38,669 bases of DNA from Desulfosporosinus sp. OT (GTDB taxonomy: Bacteria; Bacillota; Desulfitobacteriia; Desulfitobacteriales; Desulfitobacteriaceae). The stretch covers positions 1 through 38,669 of the forward strand of contig NZ_AGAF01000276.1 in the NCBI RefSeq assembly GCF_000224515.1, written 5' to 3'. The position numbers and the translations under genes were made by a program. Below the pieces are notes generated by a model. The model did no database searches. It was not told where the DNA came from and saw nothing but the letters and a program-made list of their open reading frames with translations. Shown piece by piece: positions 17,456 through 24,691 of this stretch. How positions within the stretch are numbered: position 1 is the stretch's first letter; the number at the start of each line of letters is the position of its first letter.

Positions 17456-18109
17456 TCACTCCAAAGGAGGCACTATTATTTCCTTCCCTACTTGTAAAAT
17501 CCGCGGATTCTGGATGTTGTTAACTCGGGCGATACGCCGCCAAAGAGCTGGATCGTCATATTCCCGGTCAGCAATTAACCACAGGCTATCACCTTGACTG
17601 ATTACCCTGTGTTTGGTCCGGTCTGATGAAAAACGGGGCTTTTCCTGAAACTGCTCAGTGATAGTTTTGTACTCTTTGAACGATACGTTGAGGGTAGCTC
17701 GAACCGGTATCCCCTGTTCATCGCGAAACATGGAAAAACGCTGGGTTACCCGTTCCAGTACAGCTTTAAATTCGAGCCTACCCCATCTGAACTGACAGAC
17801 AGGCGGGGCGTGGAGGTCACTGTCAATCTCCAGCAAGTCGGTAATTTTCCTGGTATAATCCCTGACATCTTCCCCTGTCTCATAGGTATCGAAAAAAAGT
17901 TCCATAGTGAGGCTACTGGCATTGCCTCCGATGAAATGGGTGACTGGCGCCGACAGACCGGGCAGCAGCGTTTGCTGGAACTGATTGTTTTTCTCAATGA
18001 AATACTCCGCCGGATTAAACAAGACTTTAACCGGGTCACCCTTTGGATTTCCTCTGTTATCCAACGGCTGTATTTCCGCTTTCACTCTCTTCGATTCCGC
18101 TACATCCAC
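17456..18109 (-). CDS. LysM-containing tube initiator protein (CIS tube-type, Afp7-like)
   Basis: A 217-residue protein starting at a GTG after GGGGGATG. Residues 8-150 form the CIS-tube-type N-terminal domain (VKVLFNPAEYFIEKNNQF, LTMELFFDTYETGEDVRDY, FKAVLERVTQRFSMF). Residues 167-214 are a LysM domain (HRVISQGDSLWLIADREYDD...RILQVGKEIIVP). In contractile systems this protein joins the hub to the first tube ring, and the LysM domain is thought to hold the wedge and hub together rather than to bind peptidoglycan. It lies 4 bases from the gpD-like gene. Confidence 0.9.
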   Translation of the reverse strand: MDVAESKRVKAEIQPLDNRGNPKGDPVKVLFNPAEYFIEKNNQFQQTLLPGLSAPVTHFIGGNASSLTMELFFDTYETGEDVRDYTRKITDLLEIDSDLHAPPVCQFRWGRLEFKAVLERVTQRFSMFRDEQGIPVRATLNVSFKEYKTITEQFQEKPRFSSDRTKHRVISQGDSLWLIADREYDDPALWRRIARVNNIQNPRILQVGKEIIVPPLE

Positions 18110-18110
18110 C

Positions 18111-19463
18111 TTACATCCCCCTTCTTTCCTTTTCCCGAATAATTTTGCCTTCTATTACCCGGTATACCTGCTCCGCCAACCGAGAAATGTCCACCGCCGA
18201 CGCCGTAGAAGGGATAGTTATCCCCCGGACTGTAGAGTCCGGAGCTTGAACTGTTGTGGCTGGCTTATAAGTGGTTGTGGCTGGGACGTGGATAATTTCG
18301 ACTGGCTCGTGAACGCTTGTTGCCGCGGCGTGGATAATTTCGACCGACGGGGGTGTGTTGTCCACCGCGGTAGTATAATCCAGAGCATGCGCATGCACCG
18401 CCGAGGTATGAGACACTAAATCTGAACGCGACCGATATCCGGGTGTATTTTTAAGATGTACTTCTGCTAGTGGCCCCTTTCCCCTTGATTTTAGCTGACA
18501 GTTTACCGAACGTGGCGAGTGTGTGGCTGAATTCTGTGCCACTCCTGCTACAACCCACGCATACCTGATTGCTTCCGTTGCATATCCGGCTGTGTTCGGA
18601 GTCTGCATGACTGCGACGGAACTCTCTATGGCTGTGGCCGTAGGCATCGTTGTGACGGATGCCTTTATGGTCATCGGTGACACGACCTTTATAGGAACAC
18701 CGACCAAAACCGGCCGCCACTGCGAATCGGTAATTTTTACCGGCAATTTATTAACCGGTGAACGGATAACCCGGGTTGTTGACTGCGAGGCTGCAATAGA
18801 TCCCTGTGAGAATTTAACTTGTCCCACGGCTTTGTTATGCCAAATTGCCAATGTCTGTTGGGTTGACTGCCAGGCGTACCTCTCTATATCTGACAAAGGA
18901 AAAAGCTTCGCCCTTTTTATGGCTGCATCTCCCAAATGCGGAGATCCAGCCGGCGCCTTTAATCCCTGGCGCTCCTTAATAACAGTGACCGCACAAGGGT
19001 ACTCCCGAAAGAATGCCGCGGCTTCTGGCAGGGTTACCCCTGCTCTAATACTGGCGGAGGCCAGTCCCTCTTTTCCATATCTCGCGGAGGTCGCTCCTAC
19101 TGTTGCATACGCATACCTCGCGGGGGGCGCTCCTACTGTTGCATATGCATACCTCGCGAGGGGCACTCCTGCTGTTGCATATGCATTCCTCGCGGGGGGC
19201 ACTCCTGCTGTTGCATATGCATTCCTCGCGGGGGGCGCTCCTACTGTTTCATACGCATACCTCGCAGAGCTCGCTCCTGCTGTTGCATAGCTTGCGAAAG
19301 CTGGTAAAGCCATATTTAACTTGAAGGTTAATGACTGCCAAAAATACAGAACCTGCTGAGCAGTGACATACCGCAAAACAAGGGGCGGTCCTGCCGACCC
19401 ATATTTTTTAATGATGCTGTTTTTACGCCATACCCACTGCCAAAAATTCTGATCAGTCATCAT
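18111..19463 (-). CDS. Ala-rich eCIS protein with 12-residue tandem repeats, function unknown
   Basis: A 450-residue protein between the second tube gene and the LysM gene. The N-terminus (NFWQWVWRKNSIIKK, VTAQQVLYFWQSL) is Trp-rich. Residues 57-128 consist of six tandem 12-residue repeats of the type YAYATVGAPPAR. A long low-complexity, Thr/Val/Ala-rich part follows, and the C-terminus ends with a charged helix, RLAEQVYRVIEGKIIREKER, of a type I recall from variable proteins at this spot in other eCIS loci. No known fold is recognised. It might be a tube-lumen or length-determining protein, since no other tape-measure gene is visible, but this is speculative. The ATG overlaps nothing and lies 1 base after the tube gene's TGA. 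Confidence 0.75.
   Translation of the reverse strand: MMTDQNFWQWVWRKNSIIKKYGSAGPPLVLRYVTAQQVLYFWQSLTFKLNMALPAFASYATAGASSARYAYETVGAPPARNAYATAGVPPARNAYATAGVPLARYAYATVGAPPARYAYATVGATSARYGKEGLASASIRAGVTLPEAAAFFREYPCAVTVIKERQGLKAPAGSPHLGDAAIKRAKLFPLSDIERYAWQSTQQTLAIWHNKAVGQVKFSQGSIAASQSTTRVIRSPVNKLPVKITDSQWRPVLVGVPIKVVSPMTIKASVTTMPTATAIESSVAVMQTPNTAGYATEAIRYAWVVAGVAQNSATHSPRSVNCQLKSRGKGPLAEVHLKNTPGYRSRSDLVSHTSAVHAHALDYTTAVDNTPPSVEIIHAAATSVHEPVEIIHVPATTTYKPATTVQAPDSTVRGITIPSTASAVDISRLAEQVYRVIEGKIIREKERRGM
19080..19295 (-). repeat. 36-bp coding minisatellite (six units)
   Basis: Six head-to-tail 36-bp units encode 12-residue repeats that vary at few positions (A/E, A/V, P/S/L, Y/N). The DNA units keep long identical stretches such as ctcgcggggggc on the plus strand, so expansion or contraction by slippage would stay in frame. 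Confidence 0.92.
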
Positions 19464-19464
19464 T

Positions 19465-19893
19465 TCAGATTAGCCCCTTATGCACAAGTTCCACAACTTC
19501 CACCGCAATTGCGCTGCTGTCGGCTCTAAGCTCAGGCCCTGTCCATTTTACTGGGTAAGCCTGGGAGAAATTCCAGCGGCGAACTTCATTTCCCGAATGA
19601 TCCAATACAACTACAGAAACTTGCTTCCGTACAATACTGCCGACAGCTACATCTCGATACCATTTATAGAGCGCATCGGAATCGGTTAGGCCTCTTTTGA
19701 GGGTAAGGTTAGGATAACTGGTGACCTTAGGCAACTTAAGCACGAAATGGTTGACCCCGCCTTCCCGGTACTCTTCTGTTTCAGTCTCCGCCTGGAGTCC
19801 GTAAACTTCCGAAAAACCAGCCACCACCATGCCGTTGATTTCCACCAGAAATTTAAAATTTGCATAAGGGTTCTTCCTCTTACCCGTAGCCAT
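19465..19893 (-). CDS. Tail tube protein 2 (gp19-like, Afp1/5-type)
   Basis: A 142-residue inner-tube protein. The start NPYANFKFLVEINGMVVAGF followed by SEVYGL, the EYREGGVNHFVLKLPKV loop, LTLKRGLTDSDALYKWY and the VEVVELVHKGLI end are standard for T4 gp19-like tube subunits. It shares its layout with the tube-1 protein at 20509-20943 (about one third of residues alike by eye). eCIS loci usually carry two or three tube paralogues, one forming the long tube and one the first ring near the hub; being closer to the LysM gene, this one may be the ring type. It has a GGGAGGG-type ribosome binding site. Confidence 0.92.
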   Translation of the reverse strand: MATGKRKNPYANFKFLVEINGMVVAGFSEVYGLQAETETEEYREGGVNHFVLKLPKVTSYPNLTLKRGLTDSDALYKWYRDVAVGSIVRKQVSVVVLDHSGNEVRRWNFSQAYPVKWTGPELRADSSAIAVEVVELVHKGLI

Positions 19894-19907
19894 ATTCCGC
19901 CCTCCCC

Positions 19908-20090
19908 CTAGAGATCAAATACATTCTCCGGTTCTTTATTCAGTTTGCGGTTTATTTTGGAAATCTCCCTGCACCACCTTTTGCGCTCTCGGTGCTCCAT
20001 TTCCATGATTTCGTCATGGGGCCAGTGAAAATAATAGGCAATAAAGGCTACCTCCTCGTAAAGCCGGTCATGGGGGTAGCCCGTTAGACT
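19908..20090 (-). CDS. DUF6760-like small eCIS protein, no canonical start codon
   Basis: The minus strand encodes about 60 residues: SLTGYPHDRLYEEVAFIAYY, then FHWPHDEIMEMEHRERKRWC and REISKINRKLN, ending at the TAG at 19908-19910. The LYEEVAFIAYxFHW and MEHRERxRW blocks match the small DUF6760-type protein found at this spot in many eCIS operons. No ATG, GTG or TTG lies in frame between the last upstream stop and this conserved region. The 5' end of the conserved block overlaps the stop of the preceding gene in the -1 frame, right after a run of five G (coding strand CGGGGGAAG). It is therefore either started at a non-standard codon (ACG at 20084) or made by -1 frameshifting as an extension of the preceding protein, like lambda gpG-T. 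Confidence 0.75.
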   Translation of the reverse strand, partial: SLTGYPHDRLYEEVAFIAYYFHWPHDEIMEMEHRERKRWCREISKINRKLNKEPENVFDL

Positions 20091-20452
20091 TCCCCCGAAC
20101 CAGCCACCTCCACTTCAAACTCATATTCACACTTCGGGCATATGGTTTTGAGCACCGTTCTTCCGTCACCGTTGATCCGACGGTACAAATCCTGAAGAAA
20201 AGCCAGATCTGAAGAGAACAAGCCTTCAATAACCTTGGGGTTAATGGACTGTACCTCGCCTAGTTTGGTAATTACCCTCGCTAAAAGGATAACAGTCAGA
20301 TACGCAGGATTCTGCTGTACCCGAGGGTCCTTCATGGGTAGGATTTCGTCGGCCGCAGTGGCTAAACGCATGATCCCGCTGCGGTGCAAACTGCCGTACT
20401 CGTCAACATAGCCCTTGGGAAGAGTAAATTCGAATTCAGTTTGAAAAGCCAT
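20084..20452 (-). CDS. eCIS tail assembly chaperone-like protein
   Basis: A 122-residue, mostly helical protein between the two tube genes. The start TEFEFTLPKGYVDEYGSLHR and the body MKDPRVQQNPAYLTVILLAR, VITKLGEVQSINP, LFSSDLAFLQDLYRRING are typical of small eCIS/phage proteins that recognise tail subunits. The end TICPKCEYEFEVEVAGSGEV has a CPKC knuckle, half a zinc ribbon. Size, position and the overlapping downstream frame resemble phage tail assembly chaperones, which are often extended by -1 frameshifting. The functional call is an inference from context. Confidence 0.7.
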   Translation of the reverse strand: MAFQTEFEFTLPKGYVDEYGSLHRSGIMRLATAADEILPMKDPRVQQNPAYLTVILLARVITKLGEVQSINPKVIEGLFSSDLAFLQDLYRRINGDGRTVLKTICPKCEYEFEVEVAGSGEV

Positions 20453-20508
20453 TTATCCACCTGCTTCCTGGAATTATGAATGCCTCTCTACTTTTAGCTT
20501 CCGGCATC

Positions 20509-20943
20509 TTAACTGACCCGTGTCATCCCCTCATGGACAAGTTCCAAGGTTTCAATAGCCACATCATTCCCCTTGGCATTGAAATCCGGGGGGCCGTATT
20601 TAACAGGCCAAGCGTTGATAATGTTCCAGCGCGCTTTGTCGGCCCCGGTTTCATCAACGACGATGATGGAAATATTCTTGCGCTGGACACTCCCATCAAT
20701 AACCCCTTTGTGCCAGTTGTAAATCTCCATGGAATCAGTGATGCCCCATTTTAAGGTTATATTTCCGTATTTGGTTAAACCGGATAGTTTGCGTACATGT
20801 GTGGGGTCACTCCCCTCACGGTAATCTATTACATCCACTGTGGCATCAAAGCCGGTAACTTCTGTGAAACCGGCCTGCTGGATGCCATCTATCTCCACTC
20901 TAAAACGAAAATTCCGCAATGGATCTTTTCTTTGCCCCGGCAT
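20509..20943 (-). CDS. Tail tube protein 1 (gp19-like)
   Basis: A 144-residue gp19-type inner-tube subunit after a perfect AGGAGGTG ribosome binding site. It reads DPLRNFRFRVEIDGIQQAGF, TEVTGFDATVDVIDYREGSD, GNITLKWGITDSMEIYNWHK and ends with VAIETLELVHEGMTRV. It directly follows the sheath gene, as the main tube gene does in eCIS and R-type systems, so it is probably the major tube subunit through whose lumen cargo is delivered. Confidence 0.94.
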   Translation of the reverse strand: MPGQRKDPLRNFRFRVEIDGIQQAGFTEVTGFDATVDVIDYREGSDPTHVRKLSGLTKYGNITLKWGITDSMEIYNWHKGVIDGSVQRKNISIIVVDETGADKARWNIINAWPVKYGPPDFNAKGNDVAIETLELVHEGMTRVS

Positions 20944-20961
20944 ACTTCAGCACCTCCTGTT

Positions 20962-22509
20962 TTATTCAGTAACCGTAGATCCGCCAGCCCACTGGGCGAT
21001 GCGGAAGATAACAAACTCTGCCGGTTTTACAGGCGCAACACCAATGAGAACAATTAGGCGCCCGTTGTCAATATCGCTCTGGGTCATGGTAGAACGGTCA
21101 ACCTTAACAAAAAAAGCTTCCTCTGCCTTGGTGCCCATTAGCGCTCCATCCCGCCACACTCGGGTTAGGAACTCCGTGATAGTACTTTTTACTCTGGCCC
21201 AGAGTTTTTCATTGTTCGGTTCAAAAACCACCCATTGGTTTCCTTTGTCTATGGATTCCTCCAAGAAAAGGAACAGCCGGCGGAGGTTGATATACTTCCA
21301 CAGGGGGTCACTGGACAATGTACGCGCACCCCAGACCCGAATTCCCCTGCCGGGAAAAGCGCGGATCACATTGACCCCTCTGGGGTTCAGAATATCCTGT
21401 TCGCCCTTGGTAATCTGAAATTCTAGGTCAGCCGCGCCGCGGACAGGTTCGTTGGCCGGGGCTTTGTGAACACCCCGCTCCGTATCACTACGAGCATAGA
21501 TTCCAGCCACATGGCCGCCCGGCGGTATAGTTCGCATCAGGCCAGCCTCAGGATCGACAATCTTGATCCAGGGATAGTAGAAGGCAGCGTATTTTGTGTC
21601 GTAATCGTCCCGGGGGTTTAGATCGGAAACCTTAGCCGAACCTTGTTCCGCATCGAGCACCGCAAAGCGGTCCTTCATAGTCTCACAGTGGGTGATTAAC
21701 TCAGCGGCAAGACCACTGATGTTTAAGACGTTAGGGACATAAACAATTGAAATATCATCAATGGTTTTGAAAGCGGTTAATCCTTTCCTGTTAGCAGGAT
21801 CATCATCGGTATCCTCCCGCTGAAAATCAGACAATATTAGGTCATCAGTCCCATCTGAGCCACCAGTAAGATAGGTTATATCCAGTGGACCATCTGGAAT
21901 TGCCGCTGAATTACTGATTTCGGAGACCGTGATTAAGTCGGAAATTCCGTTAATTCTCTTGATGTAATAATCCGGAGAGTTCTCAACCAGCGAAACGTTG
22001 TCAAAAATCTCCGTCACATCAGGACGCGGCTTGGTCTTCGTATCACTCTCAGGGTCATACAATGAGTCGGGCGCTTTCTTCCAATAACTCACATTTAATT
22101 TGAAGAGAGGATTCTCGTTTTTACTGAAAGAGCCTGCAGAAACCTTCAACGCAATCCTGTTGCCCCATGTCCCTTCACCTACTGCAGATGCCGTCAGCAC
22201 GTCACTGCTGCCAGCCGTCAAACTGATAGTAGCAGTCTCCGCGGACTGCTTTACAATCCGCCCGATATAGCAGCGCTGCCCACCGTTGTCAAAAAATCCT
22301 TTTACTGCATAGGGAAGATATTTGTCTGCCCCGAAATAACTGCCAAAAACCCTTTGGTACTGCAGCCAGTTAGTAACCAGTGCAGCAGCTGTAGGCCCTC
22401 TCTCTGCCTCACCTAAAAAACCGGCTGTACTGGTGGATACTCCTTCAATGGGTTTTGAACCAATTTCAATTTCTTCAACATAAACTCCCGGTGATAAGTA
22501 TTCCGGCAT
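20962..22509 (-). CDS. Contractile tail sheath protein
   Basis: A 515-residue sheath subunit with an AAAGGAGGATG ribosome binding site. The N-terminus SPGVYVEEIEIGSKPIEGVS and TSTAGFLGEAERGP is the phage sheath hallmark. The C-terminal domain has LNPRGVNVIRAFPGRGIRVW, GARTLSSDPLWKYINLRRLF, FLEESIDKGNQWVVFEPNNE and WRDGALMG, the conserved inner core that stays wrapped around the tube. The middle part (residues 100-300) is the variable outer domain. There is one sheath gene here, unlike Afp with three. Confidence 0.96.
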   Translation of the reverse strand: MPEYLSPGVYVEEIEIGSKPIEGVSTSTAGFLGEAERGPTAAALVTNWLQYQRVFGSYFGADKYLPYAVKGFFDNGGQRCYIGRIVKQSAETATISLTAGSSDVLTASAVGEGTWGNRIALKVSAGSFSKNENPLFKLNVSYWKKAPDSLYDPESDTKTKPRPDVTEIFDNVSLVENSPDYYIKRINGISDLITVSEISNSAAIPDGPLDITYLTGGSDGTDDLILSDFQREDTDDDPANRKGLTAFKTIDDISIVYVPNVLNISGLAAELITHCETMKDRFAVLDAEQGSAKVSDLNPRDDYDTKYAAFYYPWIKIVDPEAGLMRTIPPGGHVAGIYARSDTERGVHKAPANEPVRGAADLEFQITKGEQDILNPRGVNVIRAFPGRGIRVWGARTLSSDPLWKYINLRRLFLFLEESIDKGNQWVVFEPNNEKLWARVKSTITEFLTRVWRDGALMGTKAEEAFFVKVDRSTMTQSDIDNGRLIVLIGVAPVKPAEFVIFRIAQWAGGSTVTE

Positions 22510-22546
22510 TTTTCATCCTCCTTTTCTTTTGTTTATTTCTTAGCAC

Positions 22547-23374
22547 TTAAGCCGTTGTCAGTTGAATTACGCCCAGGGAAACCTGTTTGTCCGCAGTGAT
22601 TTCCACCTCCCGGTTAAAGATTTGGTAGTCCGGATGATGCACTTGTAAGCTGACGTTGAATTTATTAGCCTTAATCGTCCTGAAGTAGATTACAAACTCC
22701 CCCTTCTCGTTAGTTAGGGTTTTTAAAACAGGCATCAACGGAGTTTTGGCAGGATGGTCAAACTTAAGAGGTGACGCTAAACTGACGGGTTGAACTGCCG
22801 GGTTAGCAGGCACGGGCGGCGCAATTTTAATGACTTCGTTACACATCTTATTGACATCTTTAGTCATCAGCAGATCATCTGGAGTGAGCTCTCCGTAAAT
22901 ATCGGCCAATAATATAGTTCTATCCCCCGCTTTGACAGGGTTTTTACCTAGCTTTGCCTGATCAGTGTTCTCCGGGTCGGTAACGACAGCCTGTACACCG
23001 GCTTTCGCCAAGCTTTTACCCGCCGACCCGTACACCAGTCCCCGGATTAGGGCGACACTCCCGGTAAAGGGGTAGGCGCAGTGGGGGGTTAAACTAATAT
23101 TTAACACCGGATATTTTGCGTCAAGAAGAGCGGTATTAACGGCCGATTCCCCGGGTAAGTAATATTGCGAAGCGACCTCAACTGAATAACTGCCTGGGAG
23201 TAAGTCAGTAAATACATAATATCCGCTTGGGTTTTTGACTGGTCCGGCGACGGCTTCTTTGATGCCGACCTTAATCCTGCCAACAGGTTCCCTCAGGGTA
23301 TAATCATCAGTCACCCGGACAGCAAGGGACACTTTTTTCGTGGTCTTTTGAACTAGACAAAATTGGTCGGCCAA
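22547..23374 (-). CDS. eCIS-associated protein with carboxypeptidase-regulatory-like domains
   Basis: A 275-residue protein starting at a TTG with a GGGGAGG ribosome binding site, one base after the stop of the DUF4255 gene. It appears to have two beta-sandwich (carboxypeptidase-regulatory/transthyretin-like) modules: GYYVFTDLLPGSYSVEVASQ near residue 55 and LTNEKGEFVIYFRTIKANKF near 235, separated by a helical insert (PDDLLMTKDVNKMCNEVI). Proteins of this kind sit between cap and sheath genes in several eCIS lineages; their role is not established. It may be a cap-associated or surface-exposed decoration. Confidence 0.7.
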   Translation of the reverse strand: MADQFCLVQKTTKKVSLAVRVTDDYTLREPVGRIKVGIKEAVAGPVKNPSGYYVFTDLLPGSYSVEVASQYYLPGESAVNTALLDAKYPVLNISLTPHCAYPFTGSVALIRGLVYGSAGKSLAKAGVQAVVTDPENTDQAKLGKNPVKAGDRTILLADIYGELTPDDLLMTKDVNKMCNEVIKIAPPVPANPAVQPVSLASPLKFDHPAKTPLMPVLKTLTNEKGEFVIYFRTIKANKFNVSLQVHHPDYQIFNREVEITADKQVSLGVIQLTTA

Positions 23375-23375
23375 A

Positions 23376-23963
23376 TTAGCTATCCTCCCCTATCACGTTG
23401 TACTCCAATTCCCGTGACAATACACGGCTGGTTCCCATAATCCGGGTGGAATCAACGGCCACCGGAGTGACCAGATAACTTACAGACGGTCTGAACTGTT
23501 TGTTGGTAAAGGTGCTCCAAAGCTTATTTGCATCGTCCAGTGAAAGGGCGTTCATGGATATTCTAAACTCATCATGCTTGCCGGCTAACCCGCCCTGCAG
23601 TGCCGGTCCGCTCAAAACTACATGGTCGTGCAGGATACTCATAGCCTTCCCTAGGATCCGGTGTTCTTCCAGTGAACGGGAGGCCAGATCGGCCTTTGAA
23701 TAGGTTGTCAGCAAATAATAGAGGTCCAGGTATAAAGGGGGATACTGCAGCCGATTAGGTCCCAGTTCGAACATATCCTGGTTTCTCATGTCCGAATTCT
23801 CCACTACCTGATATAGGAAAACAGACAGACTGATGTCATCGGTTACGTCGGCCGGTGAGCATAATACTATCGAGTTCTCGTTCATGTTCAGGTCCTTCAT
23901 ATTGTCTCTAAGCAGTTTAATTAGGGTCTGCCCGATATCGGCAAACACCGTAAATTCGCTCAT
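23376..23963 (-). CDS. DUF4255 (Pvc16-type) tail cap/terminator protein
   Basis: A 195-residue protein. The start FADIGQTLIKLLRDNM, SIVLCSPADVTDDISLSVFL, NRLQYPPLYLDLYYLLTTYS and EEHRILGKAMSILHDHVVLS are characteristic of DUF4255/Pvc16, the protein that caps the distal end of eCIS tubes (Afp16 equivalent). Its place right after the ATPase gene fits. The ATG at 23963 follows GAGGTGGGG, 30 bases after the ATPase stop codon. Confidence 0.93.
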   Translation of the reverse strand: MSEFTVFADIGQTLIKLLRDNMKDLNMNENSIVLCSPADVTDDISLSVFLYQVVENSDMRNQDMFELGPNRLQYPPLYLDLYYLLTTYSKADLASRSLEEHRILGKAMSILHDHVVLSGPALQGGLAGKHDEFRISMNALSLDDANKLWSTFTNKQFRPSVSYLVTPVAVDSTRIMGTSRVLSRELEYNVIGEDS

Positions 23964-23992
23964 AACCCCACCTCTTCGGATTTAAGAATTCT

Positions 23993-24691
23993 TCAATTAA
24001 TCCACTCATAATATTCACCAAAATCTTCTTTCAGACAGAGCTTACCGTTTTTTTGCATCTCATCCCTAGTGGCGCGGATAAGGTGCTCCATTCCGATGGC
24101 CGCGGTCTCTCCGGCAGCTAGAAATGCCGCTGCCAGGACAATGTTTTTGATATCTCCTCCGGCAATCCTAAACTTCTTTGCCAGAAATTTTAGATCAAGG
24201 TCCTCATTCCGCGGAGCATCTTCGGGAAACATATGCCTCCAGATTTTTTCCCGATGTACTTCATCTGGGAAGGGAAAATCTACAATAAAGCGCATCCTGC
24301 GGACAAAAGCATCGTCCATGTTATTCCGCAGGTTGGTGGCCAGTATCGTTATGCCGTCGTATTCCTCTATCTTCTGCAGCAGATAGGCCGTTTCGATATT
24401 TGCATAACGATCATGGGCATCCCGGACCTCCGACCGCCTGCCAAAAAGGGCGTCGGCCTCGTCGAAGAAGAGAATGGCATTACTTGTTGCAGCCTCATCA
24501 AAGATGCGCTGCAGGTTTTGTTCTGTTTCACCTATATATTTGCTGATGACCTGGGACAAGTCGATTTTGTAAAGGTCCATCTGCAGCTCACCAGCAATAA
24601 CCTCGGCTGACATGGTTTTGCCTGTGCCCGGAGGACCGGAAAAAAGCGCGTTTAGTCCTCTGCCATAAGACATTTTGCCAGCAAAACCCAT
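23993..24691 (-). CDS. AAA+ ATPase (Pvc15-type), C-terminal part after a frameshift
   Basis: A 232-residue frame with the second, intact AAA+ module: Walker A GPPGTGKT (residues 19-26), Walker B AILFFDEADALFG (72-84), sensor-1 ILATNLRNN, and FVRRMRFIVDFPFPD with the arginine finger. It ends with AGGDIKNIVLAAAFLAAGET and a helical lid. It carries on the protein begun by the upstream frame: joining DVVYDQW to GFAGKMSYGRGLNALFSGPP gives a normal AAA+ sequence. The frame could restart at its own ATG (24691), which lies inside the end of the upstream frame, but no good ribosome binding site is seen there. Pvc15-type ATPases are needed for cargo loading or assembly in eCIS. Confidence 0.85.
   Translation of the reverse strand: MGFAGKMSYGRGLNALFSGPPGTGKTMSAEVIAGELQMDLYKIDLSQVISKYIGETEQNLQRIFDEAATSNAILFFDEADALFGRRSEVRDAHDRYANIETAYLLQKIEEYDGITILATNLRNNMDDAFVRRMRFIVDFPFPDEVHREKIWRHMFPEDAPRNEDLDLKFLAKKFRIAGGDIKNIVLAAAFLAAGETAAIGMEHLIRATRDEMQKNGKLCLKEDFGEYYEWIN

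Noticed and set aside
18523-19290. 255-residue plus-strand open frame with repeats
   Set aside because: It is the mirror of the 36-bp repeat region; the minus-strand frame has the ribosome binding context, operon position and a conserved-looking C-terminal helix.
19080-19295. CRISPR array
   Set aside because: The repeats are contiguous with no spacers and keep an open reading frame.
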